The position numbers and the translations under genes are program-made. The notes under the pieces were generated by a model that was given only the letters and a program-made list of their open reading frames with translations, was not told the origin of the DNA and made no database searches. Shown piece by piece: positions 41,224 through 51,724 of a DNA stretch of 64,000 nucleotides (positions within the stretch are counted from its first letter, which is position 1; every line of letters begins with the position of its first letter). The DNA comes from Streptomyces sp. NRRL F-2580 (GTDB lineage Bacteria > Actinomycetota > Actinomycetes > Streptomycetales > Streptomycetaceae). Location: positions 124,001-188,000 of the forward strand of contig NZ_JOIR01000001.1 of assembly GCF_000720115.1 (NCBI RefSeq), written 5' to 3'.

Positions 41224-41322
41224 GCCGAGCAGTCTGGCGGCGTGGGCCACGCTCGCGAGGGTGGCGTGGTGGTGCCAGCCGCGGAAGGAGCGGCCCTCGA
41301 AGTCGCGGATGCCCAACGCAGA
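41224..41322 (-). pseudogene. Transposase C-terminal remnant (IS701/IS4-like DDE)
   Basis: The frame reads ALGIRDFEGRSFRGWHHHAT followed by LASVAHAARLLG, the conserved end of IS701-type transposases (usual form GLDHFEGRSWRGWHHH). Only about 33 residues remain and flanking codons are unrelated, so this is a dead scar. Its presence next to the fused XdhC gene supports past IS-mediated rearrangement. Confidence 0.75.
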
Positions 41323-41463
41323 CACGCACCCACGCCGAACGCGACAGACGGCTGGAGGGGTCGTCCAGGCCGGCCGGGACCATGGTCCCGTAGGAAAGAA
41401 CGACGGGGCCCGGTATGTCCTGGACGATCGGCCCGGACCGTGTGAACGCCAGGTCGTGGGAGA

Positions 41464-41490
41464 ATGAAGTACGTGCGTTTCCTCGGCTGA
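41464..41490 (+). CDS. Possible leader peptide MKYVRFLG upstream of guaB1
   Basis: Eight codons, ATG to TGA, with GGGAG two to four bases before the ATG. It includes ACGTGCGTTTCCTC (41471-41484), repeated exactly at 41528-41541 where it makes the guaB1 start. It may be a leader or a remnant of a duplicated start. Confidence 0.3.
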   Translation: MKYVRFLG

Positions 41491-42972
<1,482 letters not shown>

Positions 42973-42986
42973 GCCGTATGTCGTCC

Positions 42987-43028
42987 GTGGCCCCCGGGCC
43001 CGTCCACCACGGGCGGCCCGGGGGCCAC
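42987..43028 (+). terminator. Hairpin after guaB1
   Basis: GTGGCCCCCGGG pairs with CCCGGGGGCCAC, with an inner CCCGT/ACGGG stem. No T tract, but stem stability is high. Confidence 0.7.
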
Positions 43029-43068
43029 GCCCGTACCCGGGGGGCCTGCCCGCGGCCCCCGAGCCCCA

Positions 43069-43087
43069 ATCGCCGGCGGGGCTTCAA
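43069..43087. repeat. Streptomyces interspersed repeat, copy C
   Basis: AATCGCCGGCGGGGCTTCAA, like copies at 38.7 kb. It overlaps the end of the truncated LuxR-type gene, where the stop codon falls. Confidence 0.65.
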
Positions 43088-44576
43088 GACCGCTCGGTGA
43101 CCGCCAGGGAGCGGGCCATGTCGCCCTGGATCATCAGCGCGGAGACCCGTTTGAAGTCCACCGCGGCCCGCCGGTCCGGGTCCGTGGTCCGGGCGCGGAG
43201 CGCGCCGAGGAGGTCCACCGCCCCGGGGCGGCGCAGCATCAGCGCCGCGTCCGCCAGCCGCTCCTCCAGCGCGTCGCGGGTCTCCCGCTTCCGCGGGTCG
43301 CCCTGTGCGATGGCCCGCTCCAGCAGCTCGGCCGCCGCGCCCGGCGCCCCGGCGATCAGCGCCGGCGCCGAGTCCGCCAGCCAGCGCACCGCCCACGGGG
43401 CCAGCCGGCCGCCGCGCACCAGCTGTCCGGCGGTCCGGGCCGGATCCAGGCCCGCGTCGGCGAAGGCCCGCGCGGCGTCCTGGTGCAGGGCGGCGCGCAG
43501 GGCCCCGGGGGTCTCGGCGTACAACGCCAGCCGCAGCGCCGGGTGGCGAAAGCGCAGGGAGCCGCCGGTGTCTGTCAGCAGCCCGGCCGCCACCGGCTCC
43601 TCCAGCTCCGCGAGCAGCTCGCGGGCCGCCCCGCCCCGTACGAGGGCCAGTTCGCGCGCGGTGAAGGCAGGACCCAGCAGCGCCGCGTGCCGCAGGAGGG
43701 TGCGCGCCGGTGCGGAGAGCCGGCCCGGCTCGCGGGTCAGCGAGGCGGGCGGTGGCGGCAACTCATCCTCGGGCGCGAGGAGTTCCGCGCGGTCCCCGTC
43801 GACGCGGACGAGCCCGGACCAGTGCGCGAGCAGCTCCCGCAGCAGCCGCGGGTTGCCGCCGGCCTGCTCGGCGGCCTCCCGCAGCCGGGGCCCGGGCTCC
43901 GCGCCCAGCAGGTCCCGGACCAGCCCGGCGGCCTCCGCCCCGGACAGCGGCTCCAGCCGGAACGCGCGCCCGCCCGGGGTCGAGCACAGCTCCTCCAGCT
44001 CGGGCCGCGTGGGCAACGGCCGCCGGGTCGCGGCCAGCAGCAGCGGCAGCCGGCCCGCCACCGCCTGGTCGGCCAGGCGCCGCCACAGCAGCAGGCTGGC
44101 CGCGTCCGCCCACTGGGCGTCGTCCAGCACCAGCAGCAGCGGCCGCTGTGCGCACCACTCCTCGACGGCGGCCGTCAGCAGGTCCATGGCGGCCAGCAGG
44201 GCGCCGCCCGGCCGCGCCGCCTCCTGCGCCTCCCGCAGGAGGGCGACGGCCGCCGCTCGGTCCGGGCCGCGGGGGTGCAGGCAGTCCAGGGCCGCGTGCA
44301 GCGGCACTTCGACCCGGGGGCGGCTGCCGCCGCGTACCGCACGCGGCAGCCCAGGGCCGCCGCCCGCGTCAGGGCGTCCCGTACGAAGTCGGTCCGGCCC
44401 GCGCCGGGCTCGCCCTCCATGACCAGGAAGCCCCCACCACCCTCGGCGCCCCCGCGCACCCACCGCCACAGCTCGTCACGAAGCTGCTCTCGCCCGACCC
44501 GCACGTCGGCGATCCCTTCCGCAGTCACCGCGGGGGGTGCCCCGCCGGTCACGTCGCGCCCCTCCCCGGATGACAC
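43084..44576 (-). pseudogene. LuxR/MalT-type STAND ATPase, frameshifted and truncated
   Basis: The first frame (from 44576) gives a P-loop-like VMEGEPGAGRTDFVRDALTR; the Walker Lys is Arg. Near base 44310 similarity moves to another frame (VEVPLHAALDCLHPRG), and continues with VLDDAQWADAASLLLWRRLA (Walker B) and ARTLLRHAALLGPAFTARELA. The protein ends at 43084 right after SALMIQGDMARSL. Typical members have about 900 residues with TPRs and a C-terminal LuxR HTH; both are missing. One frameshift plus the missing half makes it a decayed gene. A sequencing error could explain the shift but not the missing C-terminus. Confidence 0.75.
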
Positions 44577-44588
44577 GGGATCGGGTGC

Positions 44589-45833
44589 TCAGGGGCGTGG
44601 GGGATGGTGTCCGGACGGTGAACTGTGCACGCCCGCACGGTATTTGGGAATGCGGATGGTGACCTTCATGCCTGCGCCGACGCCCGTCTCGATCACCGGC
44701 CCGTACTCGTCCCCGTACACCTGCCGGATCCGCTCGTCGACATTGGGCAGCCCGATGCCGGAGGAGGAACCGTTGCACTCCCCGGCCAGGATCCGGCGCA
44801 GCAGGGCCGGATCCATCCCCACCCCGTTGTCCTCGACGGTGATCACCGCCTCCGCGCCCGCGTCCTGCGCGGTGATGGTGATCCGGCACTCCTCGGTGGA
44901 GTCCTCCAGCCCGTGCTTGACGGCGTTCTCCACCAGGGGCTGCAGGCACAGGAACGGCAGCGCCACCGGCAGCACCTCCGGCGCCACCTGCAACGTCACC
45001 TTCAGCCGGTCACCGAACCGGGCGCCCGCCAGCGCCAGGTACTGCTGGACGGAGCGCAACTCCTCGGCCAGCGTGGTGAAGTCGCCGTGCCGGCGGAAGG
45101 AGTACCGGGTGAAGTCCGCGAACTCCAGCAGCAGCTCCCGGGCGTGCTCCGGATCGGTCCGTACGAACGAGGCGATCGCGGCCAGCGAGTTGAAGATGAA
45201 GTGCGGGGATATCTGCGCCCGCAGCGCCTTGATCTCCGCCTCCATCAGCCGGGTCCGCGAACGGTCCAGCTCGGACAGCTCCAGCTGTACGGACACCCAC
45301 CGCGCGACCTCCGTGGCGGCCCGCACCAGCACCGCCGACTCCCGCGACCCGTACGCCACCAGCGCGCCCAGCATCCCGTCCTCACCGGTGAGCGGGGCCA
45401 CCACCGCCCACTTCAGCGGACAGTCGGGCCGCTGGCACCCTGTCCGCACGCTCTGGCTGCGCCCCGACTCCAGCGTCACCGCCACCCGGGCCATCGCCCG
45501 CCGCTCGTGGTGGTCGGCGCCCGGCCCGTCCCAGGCCAGCACCGACTCCCGGTCCGTGAGGCACAGCGCCTCCGTGCCCAGCAGCGAGCGCAGCCGCCGG
45601 GCGGCCTTGCGGGCGGCGTCCTCGGTCAGCCCGGCGCGCAGCGGGGGAGCGGCCAGCGAAGCCGTGTGCAGGGTGTGGAAGGTGGCCCGCTCCACCGGCG
45701 TCCCGAGGTCCAGCCCGGCCGCCCGCTCGCCGCGCCGGGCCTGCCGGCGGCCCGCCGCCCAGCCCGCGCCCAGCAGCAGGACCGCAGCCGCCACCACCAG
45801 CACGGCCAGCATGGCCGGGCACAGCGCCGTCAC
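44589..45833 (-). CDS. LytS/YpdA-type sensor histidine kinase
   Basis: The 414-residue kinase has one N-terminal membrane helix (about 6-25), a GAF-like sensor part with RTGCQRPDCPLKWAVVAPLTG, and the His_kinase core RAQISPHFIFNSLAAIASFV with the phosphorylated His, then the ATP-binding CLQPLVENAVKHGLED and SSGIGLPNVDERIR. The GTG overlaps the symporter stop (GTGA), so kinase and transporter are translationally coupled. Its likely partner is the LytTR regulator upstream in the same direction. Confidence 0.88.
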   Translation of the reverse strand: MTALCPAMLAVLVVAAAVLLLGAGWAAGRRQARRGERAAGLDLGTPVERATFHTLHTASLAAPPLRAGLTEDAARKAARRLRSLLGTEALCLTDRESVLAWDGPGADHHERRAMARVAVTLESGRSQSVRTGCQRPDCPLKWAVVAPLTGEDGMLGALVAYGSRESAVLVRAATEVARWVSVQLELSELDRSRTRLMEAEIKALRAQISPHFIFNSLAAIASFVRTDPEHARELLLEFADFTRYSFRRHGDFTTLAEELRSVQQYLALAGARFGDRLKVTLQVAPEVLPVALPFLCLQPLVENAVKHGLEDSTEECRITITAQDAGAEAVITVEDNGVGMDPALLRRILAGECNGSSSGIGLPNVDERIRQVYGDEYGPVIETGVGAGMKVTIRIPKYRAGVHSSPSGHHPPRP

Positions 45834-47590
45834 CGCGGACCCGCCCCCTCGCTCCGCCGGGGGGAGGAGGCCCACGCCCGGTCCACGGCCACGTTCTCCG
45901 GCAGGTGCAGCCGGGCCAGCGTGGCCGCCGTCCCCGCCGGGATCCGCGAGCGGGTGGCCAGCGACACCGCGACCATCGTCAGGAACCCGAGCGGCACCGA
46001 CCACACCGCCGGCCACGCCAGCAGCGTGTGCGGCCAGCCCGCCGGGGCCAGCCCCGTCCGGGTCGCCAGCACCGCGCTCAGGGCCGCCCCGCCACCGGTG
46101 ACCAGCCCGGCCACCGCCCCGGGCGGGGTCAGCCCGCGCCACCAGATGCCCAGAACCAGCAGCGGACAGAACGAGGAGGCCGACACGGCGAAGGCCAGCC
46201 CCACCGCGTCCGCCACCGGGACGTCGGTTGCCGCGACGCTCCCGCCCAGCGGCACGAGGATCGCCACGAGCACCGCCGAACGGAAGCTGCGCACCCCGCG
46301 CGCCGGCAGCACGTCCTGGTGCAGCACCCCGGCCACCGCCATCGTCAGTCCCGAAGCCGTCGACAGGAACGCCGCGAAGGCACCCCCGGCCAGCAGCGCC
46401 CCCAGCAGCTCGCCGAGCAGTCCGCCGAGCATCCGCTCGGGCAGCACCAGCACCGCCGCGTCCGCGTCGCCGGTCAGAGCGAGTTCGGGGGCGTAGATCC
46501 GGCCCAGTGCCCCGTACACCGGCGGCAGCAGGTAGAAGGAGCCGACCAGCCCGAGCACGACCAGCGTGGTGCGCCGGGCGGCCCGCCCGTTGGGGCTGGT
46601 GTAGAAGCGCACCGCCACATGGGGCAGGCCCATCGTGCCGAGGAAGGTGGCCAGGATCAGCCCGTAGGTGGCGTACAGCCGGTGCTCCGGGCGGTCCCCG
46701 GACAGCGGCTCCGACCAGCTGGACACCCCGAGGCCGGCTTCCGCGCGGGTGTCCGGGACGGGCGTGTCCGGGGCGAACTCCAGCCGCGCGTGCGCCCGTA
46801 CGGAATGCCCGCCGGGGGCCAGGGTCAGCGGGACGGCCACGTAGCCGCGTCCGTCCACCTGCCCGGTCACCGTGACCGTCAGCGGCTCGTCCAGGGACAG
46901 CCGCACGTCCTCCGCGAGGGTCACCGAGGTGTGCTCCCGGAAGGCCGCCGGTGCGTCGAAGGTGGCCCGCGGCGCCCCGTCCCCCGCCCAGGCGGCCATC
47001 AGGAAGAAGGCCGGGACCAGCAGCGCGGTGAGCTTGAGCCAGTACTGGAAGGCCTGGACGAAGGTGATGCTGCGCATCCCGCCGGCGGCCACCGCCGCGC
47101 TCACCACGAAGGCCACGACCAGCCCGCCGACCCAGTGCGGGGCCCCGGTCAGGATCTCCAGCGTCAGCCCGGCGCCCTGCAGCTGCGGCAGCAGGTACAG
47201 CCAGCCCACCCCGACCACGAACAGCACCGCGATCCGGCGCACCGCCTGCGACTCCAGCCGGGCCTCGGCGAAGTCGGGCAGCGTGTACGCGCCGGAACGT
47301 CGCAGCGGGGCCGCGACCAGCGCGAGCAGCACCACGTACCCGGCCGTGTAGCCCACCGGGTACCAGAGCATCGCGGGCCCCTGGAGGAGCACCAGCCCCG
47401 CCACCCCGAGGAAGGACGCGGCCGAGAGGTACTCCCCGCTGATGGCCGCCGCGTTGAGCCGGGGCCCCACCGTGCGCGAGGCCACGTAGAAGTCGGAGGT
47501 GGTCCGGGATATGCGCAGGCCCAGCGCGCCGACCAGGACGGTGACCACCACGACGACGGCGACCGCGGTCAGCGCGTACGTCTGGTTCAC
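45830..47590 (-). CDS. Sodium:solute symporter (SSS family, cation acetate symporter-like)
   Basis: The 586-residue transporter has 13-14 hydrophobic helices and SSS motifs such as SDFYVASRTVGPRLNAAAIS and SGEYLSAASFLGVAGLVLL. A soluble loop of about 100 residues (FDAPAAFREHTSVTLAEDV to LSGDRPEHRLYAT) sits between helices, as in ActP/MctC-like proteins. Acetate, pyruvate or another small carboxylate is the expected substrate. I chose the GTG giving MNQTYALTAVAV with GAAGGA upstream. Confidence 0.88.
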   Translation of the reverse strand: MNQTYALTAVAVVVVVTVLVGALGLRISRTTSDFYVASRTVGPRLNAAAISGEYLSAASFLGVAGLVLLQGPAMLWYPVGYTAGYVVLLALVAAPLRRSGAYTLPDFAEARLESQAVRRIAVLFVVGVGWLYLLPQLQGAGLTLEILTGAPHWVGGLVVAFVVSAAVAAGGMRSITFVQAFQYWLKLTALLVPAFFLMAAWAGDGAPRATFDAPAAFREHTSVTLAEDVRLSLDEPLTVTVTGQVDGRGYVAVPLTLAPGGHSVRAHARLEFAPDTPVPDTRAEAGLGVSSWSEPLSGDRPEHRLYATYGLILATFLGTMGLPHVAVRFYTSPNGRAARRTTLVVLGLVGSFYLLPPVYGALGRIYAPELALTGDADAAVLVLPERMLGGLLGELLGALLAGGAFAAFLSTASGLTMAVAGVLHQDVLPARGVRSFRSAVLVAILVPLGGSVAATDVPVADAVGLAFAVSASSFCPLLVLGIWWRGLTPPGAVAGLVTGGGAALSAVLATRTGLAPAGWPHTLLAWPAVWSVPLGFLTMVAVSLATRSRIPAGTAATLARLHLPENVAVDRAWASSPRRSEGAGPR

Positions 47591-47731
47591 CGGGCGGTCC
47601 TTCGGCGGAGGGGGTGGAGACCGGAGTCTATGCACGAGCCCGGACCCGGCGACAGGCACGATCCGGCCCTGCGGCGGCGCTGCCGGGGGCTCCGCCGGGC
47701 GGTCCGCCGGGGACCCCGCGCCGCTGGTGGA

Positions 47732-48007
47732 TCAGACCGCGGGGTCGCGGTGCTCGGCGCAGTCCCGCAGGGCGATCTCCAGCTCCACGTACGACTCCTC
47801 CGCGCGCCGGAAGGCCAGCGTCAGGGCGGCCTCCGCGCGCGGCGGCACCTGCTCGCGGACGCCCTCACGGGCCTCGTAGAGGATGTCGGCCCAGCGGGCG
47901 GCCGCACTGCGCAGCCGGGCCAGCAGGGCCTCCGCCTCGGCGGGCCCGGCGGGCGGGGTGCGGGGCAGTCCGCTCAGGGCGTCGACCAGCGCCTGGATCT
48001 CGGACAT
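47732..48007 (-). CDS. Small helical hypothetical protein (91 aa)
   Basis: All-helical, charged protein (LLARLRSAAARWADILYEAR, AALTLAFRRAEESYVELEIA). No known domain. It lies between the LytTR regulator and the symporter in the same orientation. Confidence 0.6.
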   Translation of the reverse strand: MSEIQALVDALSGLPRTPPAGPAEAEALLARLRSAAARWADILYEAREGVREQVPPRAEAALTLAFRRAEESYVELEIALRDCAEHRDPAV

Positions 48008-48203
48008 CTCGCTCCTCCCGCGCCGGAAGATCCACGATACGCAGGGGCGATGGCAGTGGCGGACCGTTCACGCCGGCGGTGCGGCCGACGGCTCCGGCGG
48101 ATCGCCGTACGTCCCTCCCCGCGCGACGAACGGCACCCGCGCGCGCCGGACGGTCGCCGACCGGTGGACGGGCGCGCCGGACGGCCCCCGGCGGCGGCCG
48201 CTT

Positions 48204-49028
48204 TCAGCCAGTGGCGTGCCGCATCAGAAGATCCCGCAGCTCCCGTGCGTGCCGGCGGCTGACCTGGAGCTCCGCCGAACCCACCCGGACACTGGTCGTG
48301 CCCGCGTCCAGCCGGATCTCGTCGATCCGGGACAGCGCCACCAGATGGCGGCGGTGGATCCGTACGAACCCGCGCGCCGCCCAGCGCTCCTCCAGCGTGG
48401 ACACGGGGATCCGCACCAGGTGGCTGCCCTCGTCGGTGTGCAGGCGGGCGTAGTCGCCCTGCGCCTCGACGTAGGCGATGTCGGCGATCGCCACGAAGCG
48501 GGTGACTCCGCCCAGTTCGACCGCGATCTGCTCCGGTGCGCGGTCGGCGACCGTGACCTCGGGGGCCGGGCGGTGCGGTGGCGCCGGGGCCGACGGGCTC
48601 GCCGCCGGCTCGGCGGGGGGCGGTACCTCCTCGGCGCGGCCCAGCTGCGCGCAGGCCCGCCGGACGGCCTCGGCCAGCCGCTGCGGGCGCACCGGCTTGA
48701 GCACGTAGTCCACGGCCTTCAGGTCGAAGGCCTGTACGGCGAAGCCCTCGTGGGCGGTGACGAACACGATCAGCGGCGGCTGCGCGAACCCGGCGAGCAG
48801 CCGGGCGATGTCCAGACCGGTCAGCCCGGCCATGTGGATGTCGAGGAACACCACGTCGATGGCGTCGGCCCCGTCCGGTCCGGACTCCAGCGCCCGGGTG
48901 ACCCGGCGCAGGGCCTCGGTGGCGTCCGAGGCGCCCTCCGCGCTGAGCACGCGGGGGTCCGAGCGCAGCAGGTAGAGGAGTTCCTCCAGGAGCGGCTTCT
49001 CGTCGTCGACGGCAAGTACGCGCAGCAT
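48204..49028 (-). CDS. LytTR-family response regulator
   Basis: The 274-residue protein has a receiver domain with D8/D9, the phosphorylated D63 in VVFLDIHMAG, T91 and K111 (DYVLKPV), a proline-rich linker, and a C-terminal LytTR DNA-binding domain (YVEAQGDYARLHTDEGSHLV, GFVRIHRRHLVALSRIDEI). It pairs logically with the LytS-type kinase, though the symporter gene separates them. Confidence 0.92.
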   Translation of the reverse strand: MLRVLAVDDEKPLLEELLYLLRSDPRVLSAEGASDATEALRRVTRALESGPDGADAIDVVFLDIHMAGLTGLDIARLLAGFAQPPLIVFVTAHEGFAVQAFDLKAVDYVLKPVRPQRLAEAVRRACAQLGRAEEVPPPAEPAASPSAPAPPHRPAPEVTVADRAPEQIAVELGGVTRFVAIADIAYVEAQGDYARLHTDEGSHLVRIPVSTLEERWAARGFVRIHRRHLVALSRIDEIRLDAGTTSVRVGSAELQVSRRHARELRDLLMRHATG

Positions 49029-49191
49029 GCCGCCGAGTCTAGGTACCGGCGCGCCGCGGCGGAACGGGGCGCGACCCCCGCCCCGGGGGATGGAGGCAGG
49101 GGCCGCGCGACCGTGGTGGGGGGCCTGGAGGGGGCTCGGAGGTGTCCCGGACTTGCCGTCCCCGGACCGTCCCCGAGCTACTGTCCCGGGA

Positions 49192-50172
49192 CTATTGGAC
49201 GGTGATGAGCTTGCCGTCGGGGGCGACGGCGTACCAGGTGCCGCCCACGCCCTGGCCGTTGATGTCGCCGGGCTTCTTGTCGCCGGTGAAGGTGTAGACG
49301 GGCCAGCAGTTGACGGTCTGCTGCTTCTTGCCGTCCGGGCGGTCGAGGACCAGGTAGTTCTTCTCGACGATGCCCTTGGCGTTGCCCTGGGCCACCGGGG
49401 GGACGACCGGCCACTTGGCCAGGCAGTCGCCGACGCACTTGGAGACCATCGGCCACGCGGTGTCCGGCTTGAACCGGTAGACGGTCATGCCCTTGCCGTC
49501 GACGATGTGGTCGCCCAGCTTGGGGTCCTTCGCCACGGTGAGCGCGGCGTCCGCCTCGGCCGCACCCGCCTCGGCCCCGACGGCCGCACCCGCCTCGGCC
49601 CCGCCGGCCGCGGGCGCCGCCGCCTTCGCCGCCTTCTTGCCGTCGGAGGCCAACGCGAACCACACCCCGCCGACGCCCTGACCGTTGAAGTCGCCCGCCT
49701 TGGTGTCCTTGTTGAAGCGGTACGCGGGCCAGCCGGCCACCGTCAGCTGCTTGCTGCCGTCGCTGCGCACGACCTCGCCGAGGAGCGAGGGGTCCATGCC
49801 CGCCGCGGCGGTGGCGTCGCCCGCGGCGACCACCGGCCAGGTCTTCTCGCAGTCCCCGTCGCAGTTCGACTTCGGCGGCTTGGCCGTGTCCTTGTCGAAG
49901 CGGTAGAGGGTGAGGCCGGCGCTGTCGGTGAGGACCGCGCCCAGCTGGTCGTTGTTGGCGATCGCCAGCTGCCCGGCGGCCTTGGCGCCCGATCCCGACC
50001 CCGCGTCCGCGGCGGGGGCTCCGTACCCCCCGTCCGCGGCGGGGGCCTGGGAGGCGGCGCCGGCCGGCTGGGCGCTGTCGGCCGCCTTGTCGTCCGACGG
50101 ACCGCATGCGGTCGCCGCCAGGACGACCGCCATCGCGACGGCTGCAAGGGTGGTTCCGCGCTTGATGCCCAT
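49192..50172 (-). CDS. Lipoprotein with two secreted-repeat (Lipoprotein_15, COG4315) regions
   Basis: The 326-residue protein has a lipoprotein signal with LAATAC, an Ala/Gly linker, and two similar repeats: the first with LTLYRFDKDTAKPPKSNCDG and GQGVGGVWFALASDG, the second with MTVYRFKPDTAWPMVSKCVG and GQGVGGTWYAVAPDG. Each repeat family unit has a Cys near the middle. The exact role of this family is unknown; it is probably a surface-exposed, possibly haem- or metal-linked module. I chose the ATG at 50172. Confidence 0.85.
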   Translation of the reverse strand: MGIKRGTTLAAVAMAVVLAATACGPSDDKAADSAQPAGAASQAPAADGGYGAPAADAGSGSGAKAAGQLAIANNDQLGAVLTDSAGLTLYRFDKDTAKPPKSNCDGDCEKTWPVVAAGDATAAAGMDPSLLGEVVRSDGSKQLTVAGWPAYRFNKDTKAGDFNGQGVGGVWFALASDGKKAAKAAAPAAGGAEAGAAVGAEAGAAEADAALTVAKDPKLGDHIVDGKGMTVYRFKPDTAWPMVSKCVGDCLAKWPVVPPVAQGNAKGIVEKNYLVLDRPDGKKQQTVNCWPVYTFTGDKKPGDINGQGVGGTWYAVAPDGKLITVQ

Positions 50173-50290
50173 CTTGATCTCTCCCACGTGTGGTGTCTGT
50201 CGTGCCGTCGCCCCCGGCGGCGGCAACTGTGCTCAGGACACGCCCTGATGGCAGGGATCTGTTCAAGGGAGCTCGTGTGGGCTGTTTCAC

Positions 50291-51310
50291 TCACCCCGGG
50301 CCGAACCCGGCGCGCCGCAGGGCCGTGGCCACAGCGAGGCCGAGGACCTGGTGTCCGCTGTCGTTGGGGTGCAGCCCGTCCTCCAGGTGCTCGGGACCGA
50401 GCAGGTCCCGGCCCGGGAGAACGGCGAGCCGGTCGTCCCCGGCGGCGATCCGGTCCCGGGTGGCGCGCTCCATCGCGTCGCGCAGCGCGCCCAGGGTGGC
50501 GCCGAGCTTGTTCGGGGTGCGCTCCGCGTCGGGCCGCAGCAGCGGCGAGACCAGCAGCAGCGGGGTCCGCGGGTGACCCTGCCGGACCAGGTCGAGGAAG
50601 GCGCGCGTGGTCTCGTACAGCAGGGGTGCGGAGAAGGGCATCCGGGACCAGCAGTTGGTGCCGAAGGCGAGCGTGAGGACGTCGGCGGGCAGGCCAGCGA
50701 GCTGCTCGGCGGTGGTGAGTTCGCCGCGCGCCGCGCCCGCGTAGCCGAGGTTGACGGTGTCCCAGCCGAGCGCCCGGCCGGTGACGGCGGGCCAGCCGTG
50801 CGCGGGACGGGTGGACCACCAGCCCTCGGTGATGGAGTCGCCGTGCACGACCCAGCGCGGGGCGGCCGGCGCCGGGGCGAGGGGGCCGCCGATCCCGCGC
50901 AGGCCGAGGATCAGCGGGGACTGGGTCTCGGGCGGATGGATGGTGAACGGGCCGGTGCCGCCCCCCAGGCCGATCCGTACGACGGCCTCCGCGGCCGGTT
51001 CGGTGAACACCTCGGCGACCACTCCGTGCCGGTCCCAGAGCGCGAAGCCGTGCGCGAGGTCGCGCAGGGCGTCGGTGGGGCCGGGCACGGTCGCCCGGTA
51101 GCGGACCTCCACCGCATGCGCGGTCTCGGTGGTGAACTCCAGCCGGACCCCTATGGGCAGGGTGGACCGCTCGCCGGTGTCCCAGGGCAGCCGCATGGTG
51201 TCCGCGGGGTCGGCCCGCACCGGGCGCCCCTTGTCCAGCCAGGCGACCCCGCGCAGGAACGGCTGCGGATCCTGCCACGGCCACTGCTGGTCCGCGCCCG
51301 GTCTGCTCAC
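50291..51310 (-). CDS. SGNH/GDSL hydrolase with N-terminal beta domain
   Basis: The 339-residue protein has an N-terminal beta-sandwich-like part (to about 145) and an SGNH core with WVVHGDSITEGWWS (catalytic Ser), the Asn block LAFGTNCWSRMPFS, and DGLHPNDSGHQVLG with Asp and His. Such proteins deacylate sugars or lipids. No signal peptide is seen. The GTG at 51310 has GGAGGCGGAGC just upstream. Divergent from the permease gene. Confidence 0.87.
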   Translation of the reverse strand: MSRPGADQQWPWQDPQPFLRGVAWLDKGRPVRADPADTMRLPWDTGERSTLPIGVRLEFTTETAHAVEVRYRATVPGPTDALRDLAHGFALWDRHGVVAEVFTEPAAEAVVRIGLGGGTGPFTIHPPETQSPLILGLRGIGGPLAPAPAAPRWVVHGDSITEGWWSTRPAHGWPAVTGRALGWDTVNLGYAGAARGELTTAEQLAGLPADVLTLAFGTNCWSRMPFSAPLLYETTRAFLDLVRQGHPRTPLLLVSPLLRPDAERTPNKLGATLGALRDAMERATRDRIAAGDDRLAVLPGRDLLGPEHLEDGLHPNDSGHQVLGLAVATALRRAGFGPG

Positions 51311-51724
51311 GCTCCGCCTCCGATCGTGTGTCCGTGGTCTCGGCGACCCGTACCCCGCTCGTACCCGGATCCATCGCCTCCGGTCGCACCAATGCCGCCA
51401 GGCGGCACGCTGCGGCACACCTGACGAGGTGTCAAGAAAGGGGGTCCGGAGAGGGCTGCGCAGCGATCGATCATCCGTACGCAACAAAGGACCATCCCGG
51501 ACAGATCCGCGCAACGATCGTGCGCCAATGTGCAAGGATGGTGCATTACGGGCGGTATCACTCAGCTCGTAGGCTCACTCGCTGTACGTGGAGTGGCGGA
51601 TCGCCAGCTCGGCGGTCCTCCCATGCTCAGGCCCTTCCCCCGTCGGGCCCTGTCCTGCTCCGGATCGTCGCGGTCGACGCCTCATCCCCGACCTCCCCGA
51701 TCCGCAGTGACAAGGAGTCCCCTC
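51311..51724. promoter_or_regulatory. Divergent promoter region, SGNH hydrolase / amino-acid permease
   Basis: The 414 bases carry no convincing gene. Several small imperfect palindromes occur, for example GCGCAACGATCGTGCGC (51511-51527) and ATGTGCAAGGATGGTGCAT just after it. An AsnC-type regulator encoded after the permease would be expected to act here. Confidence 0.4.
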
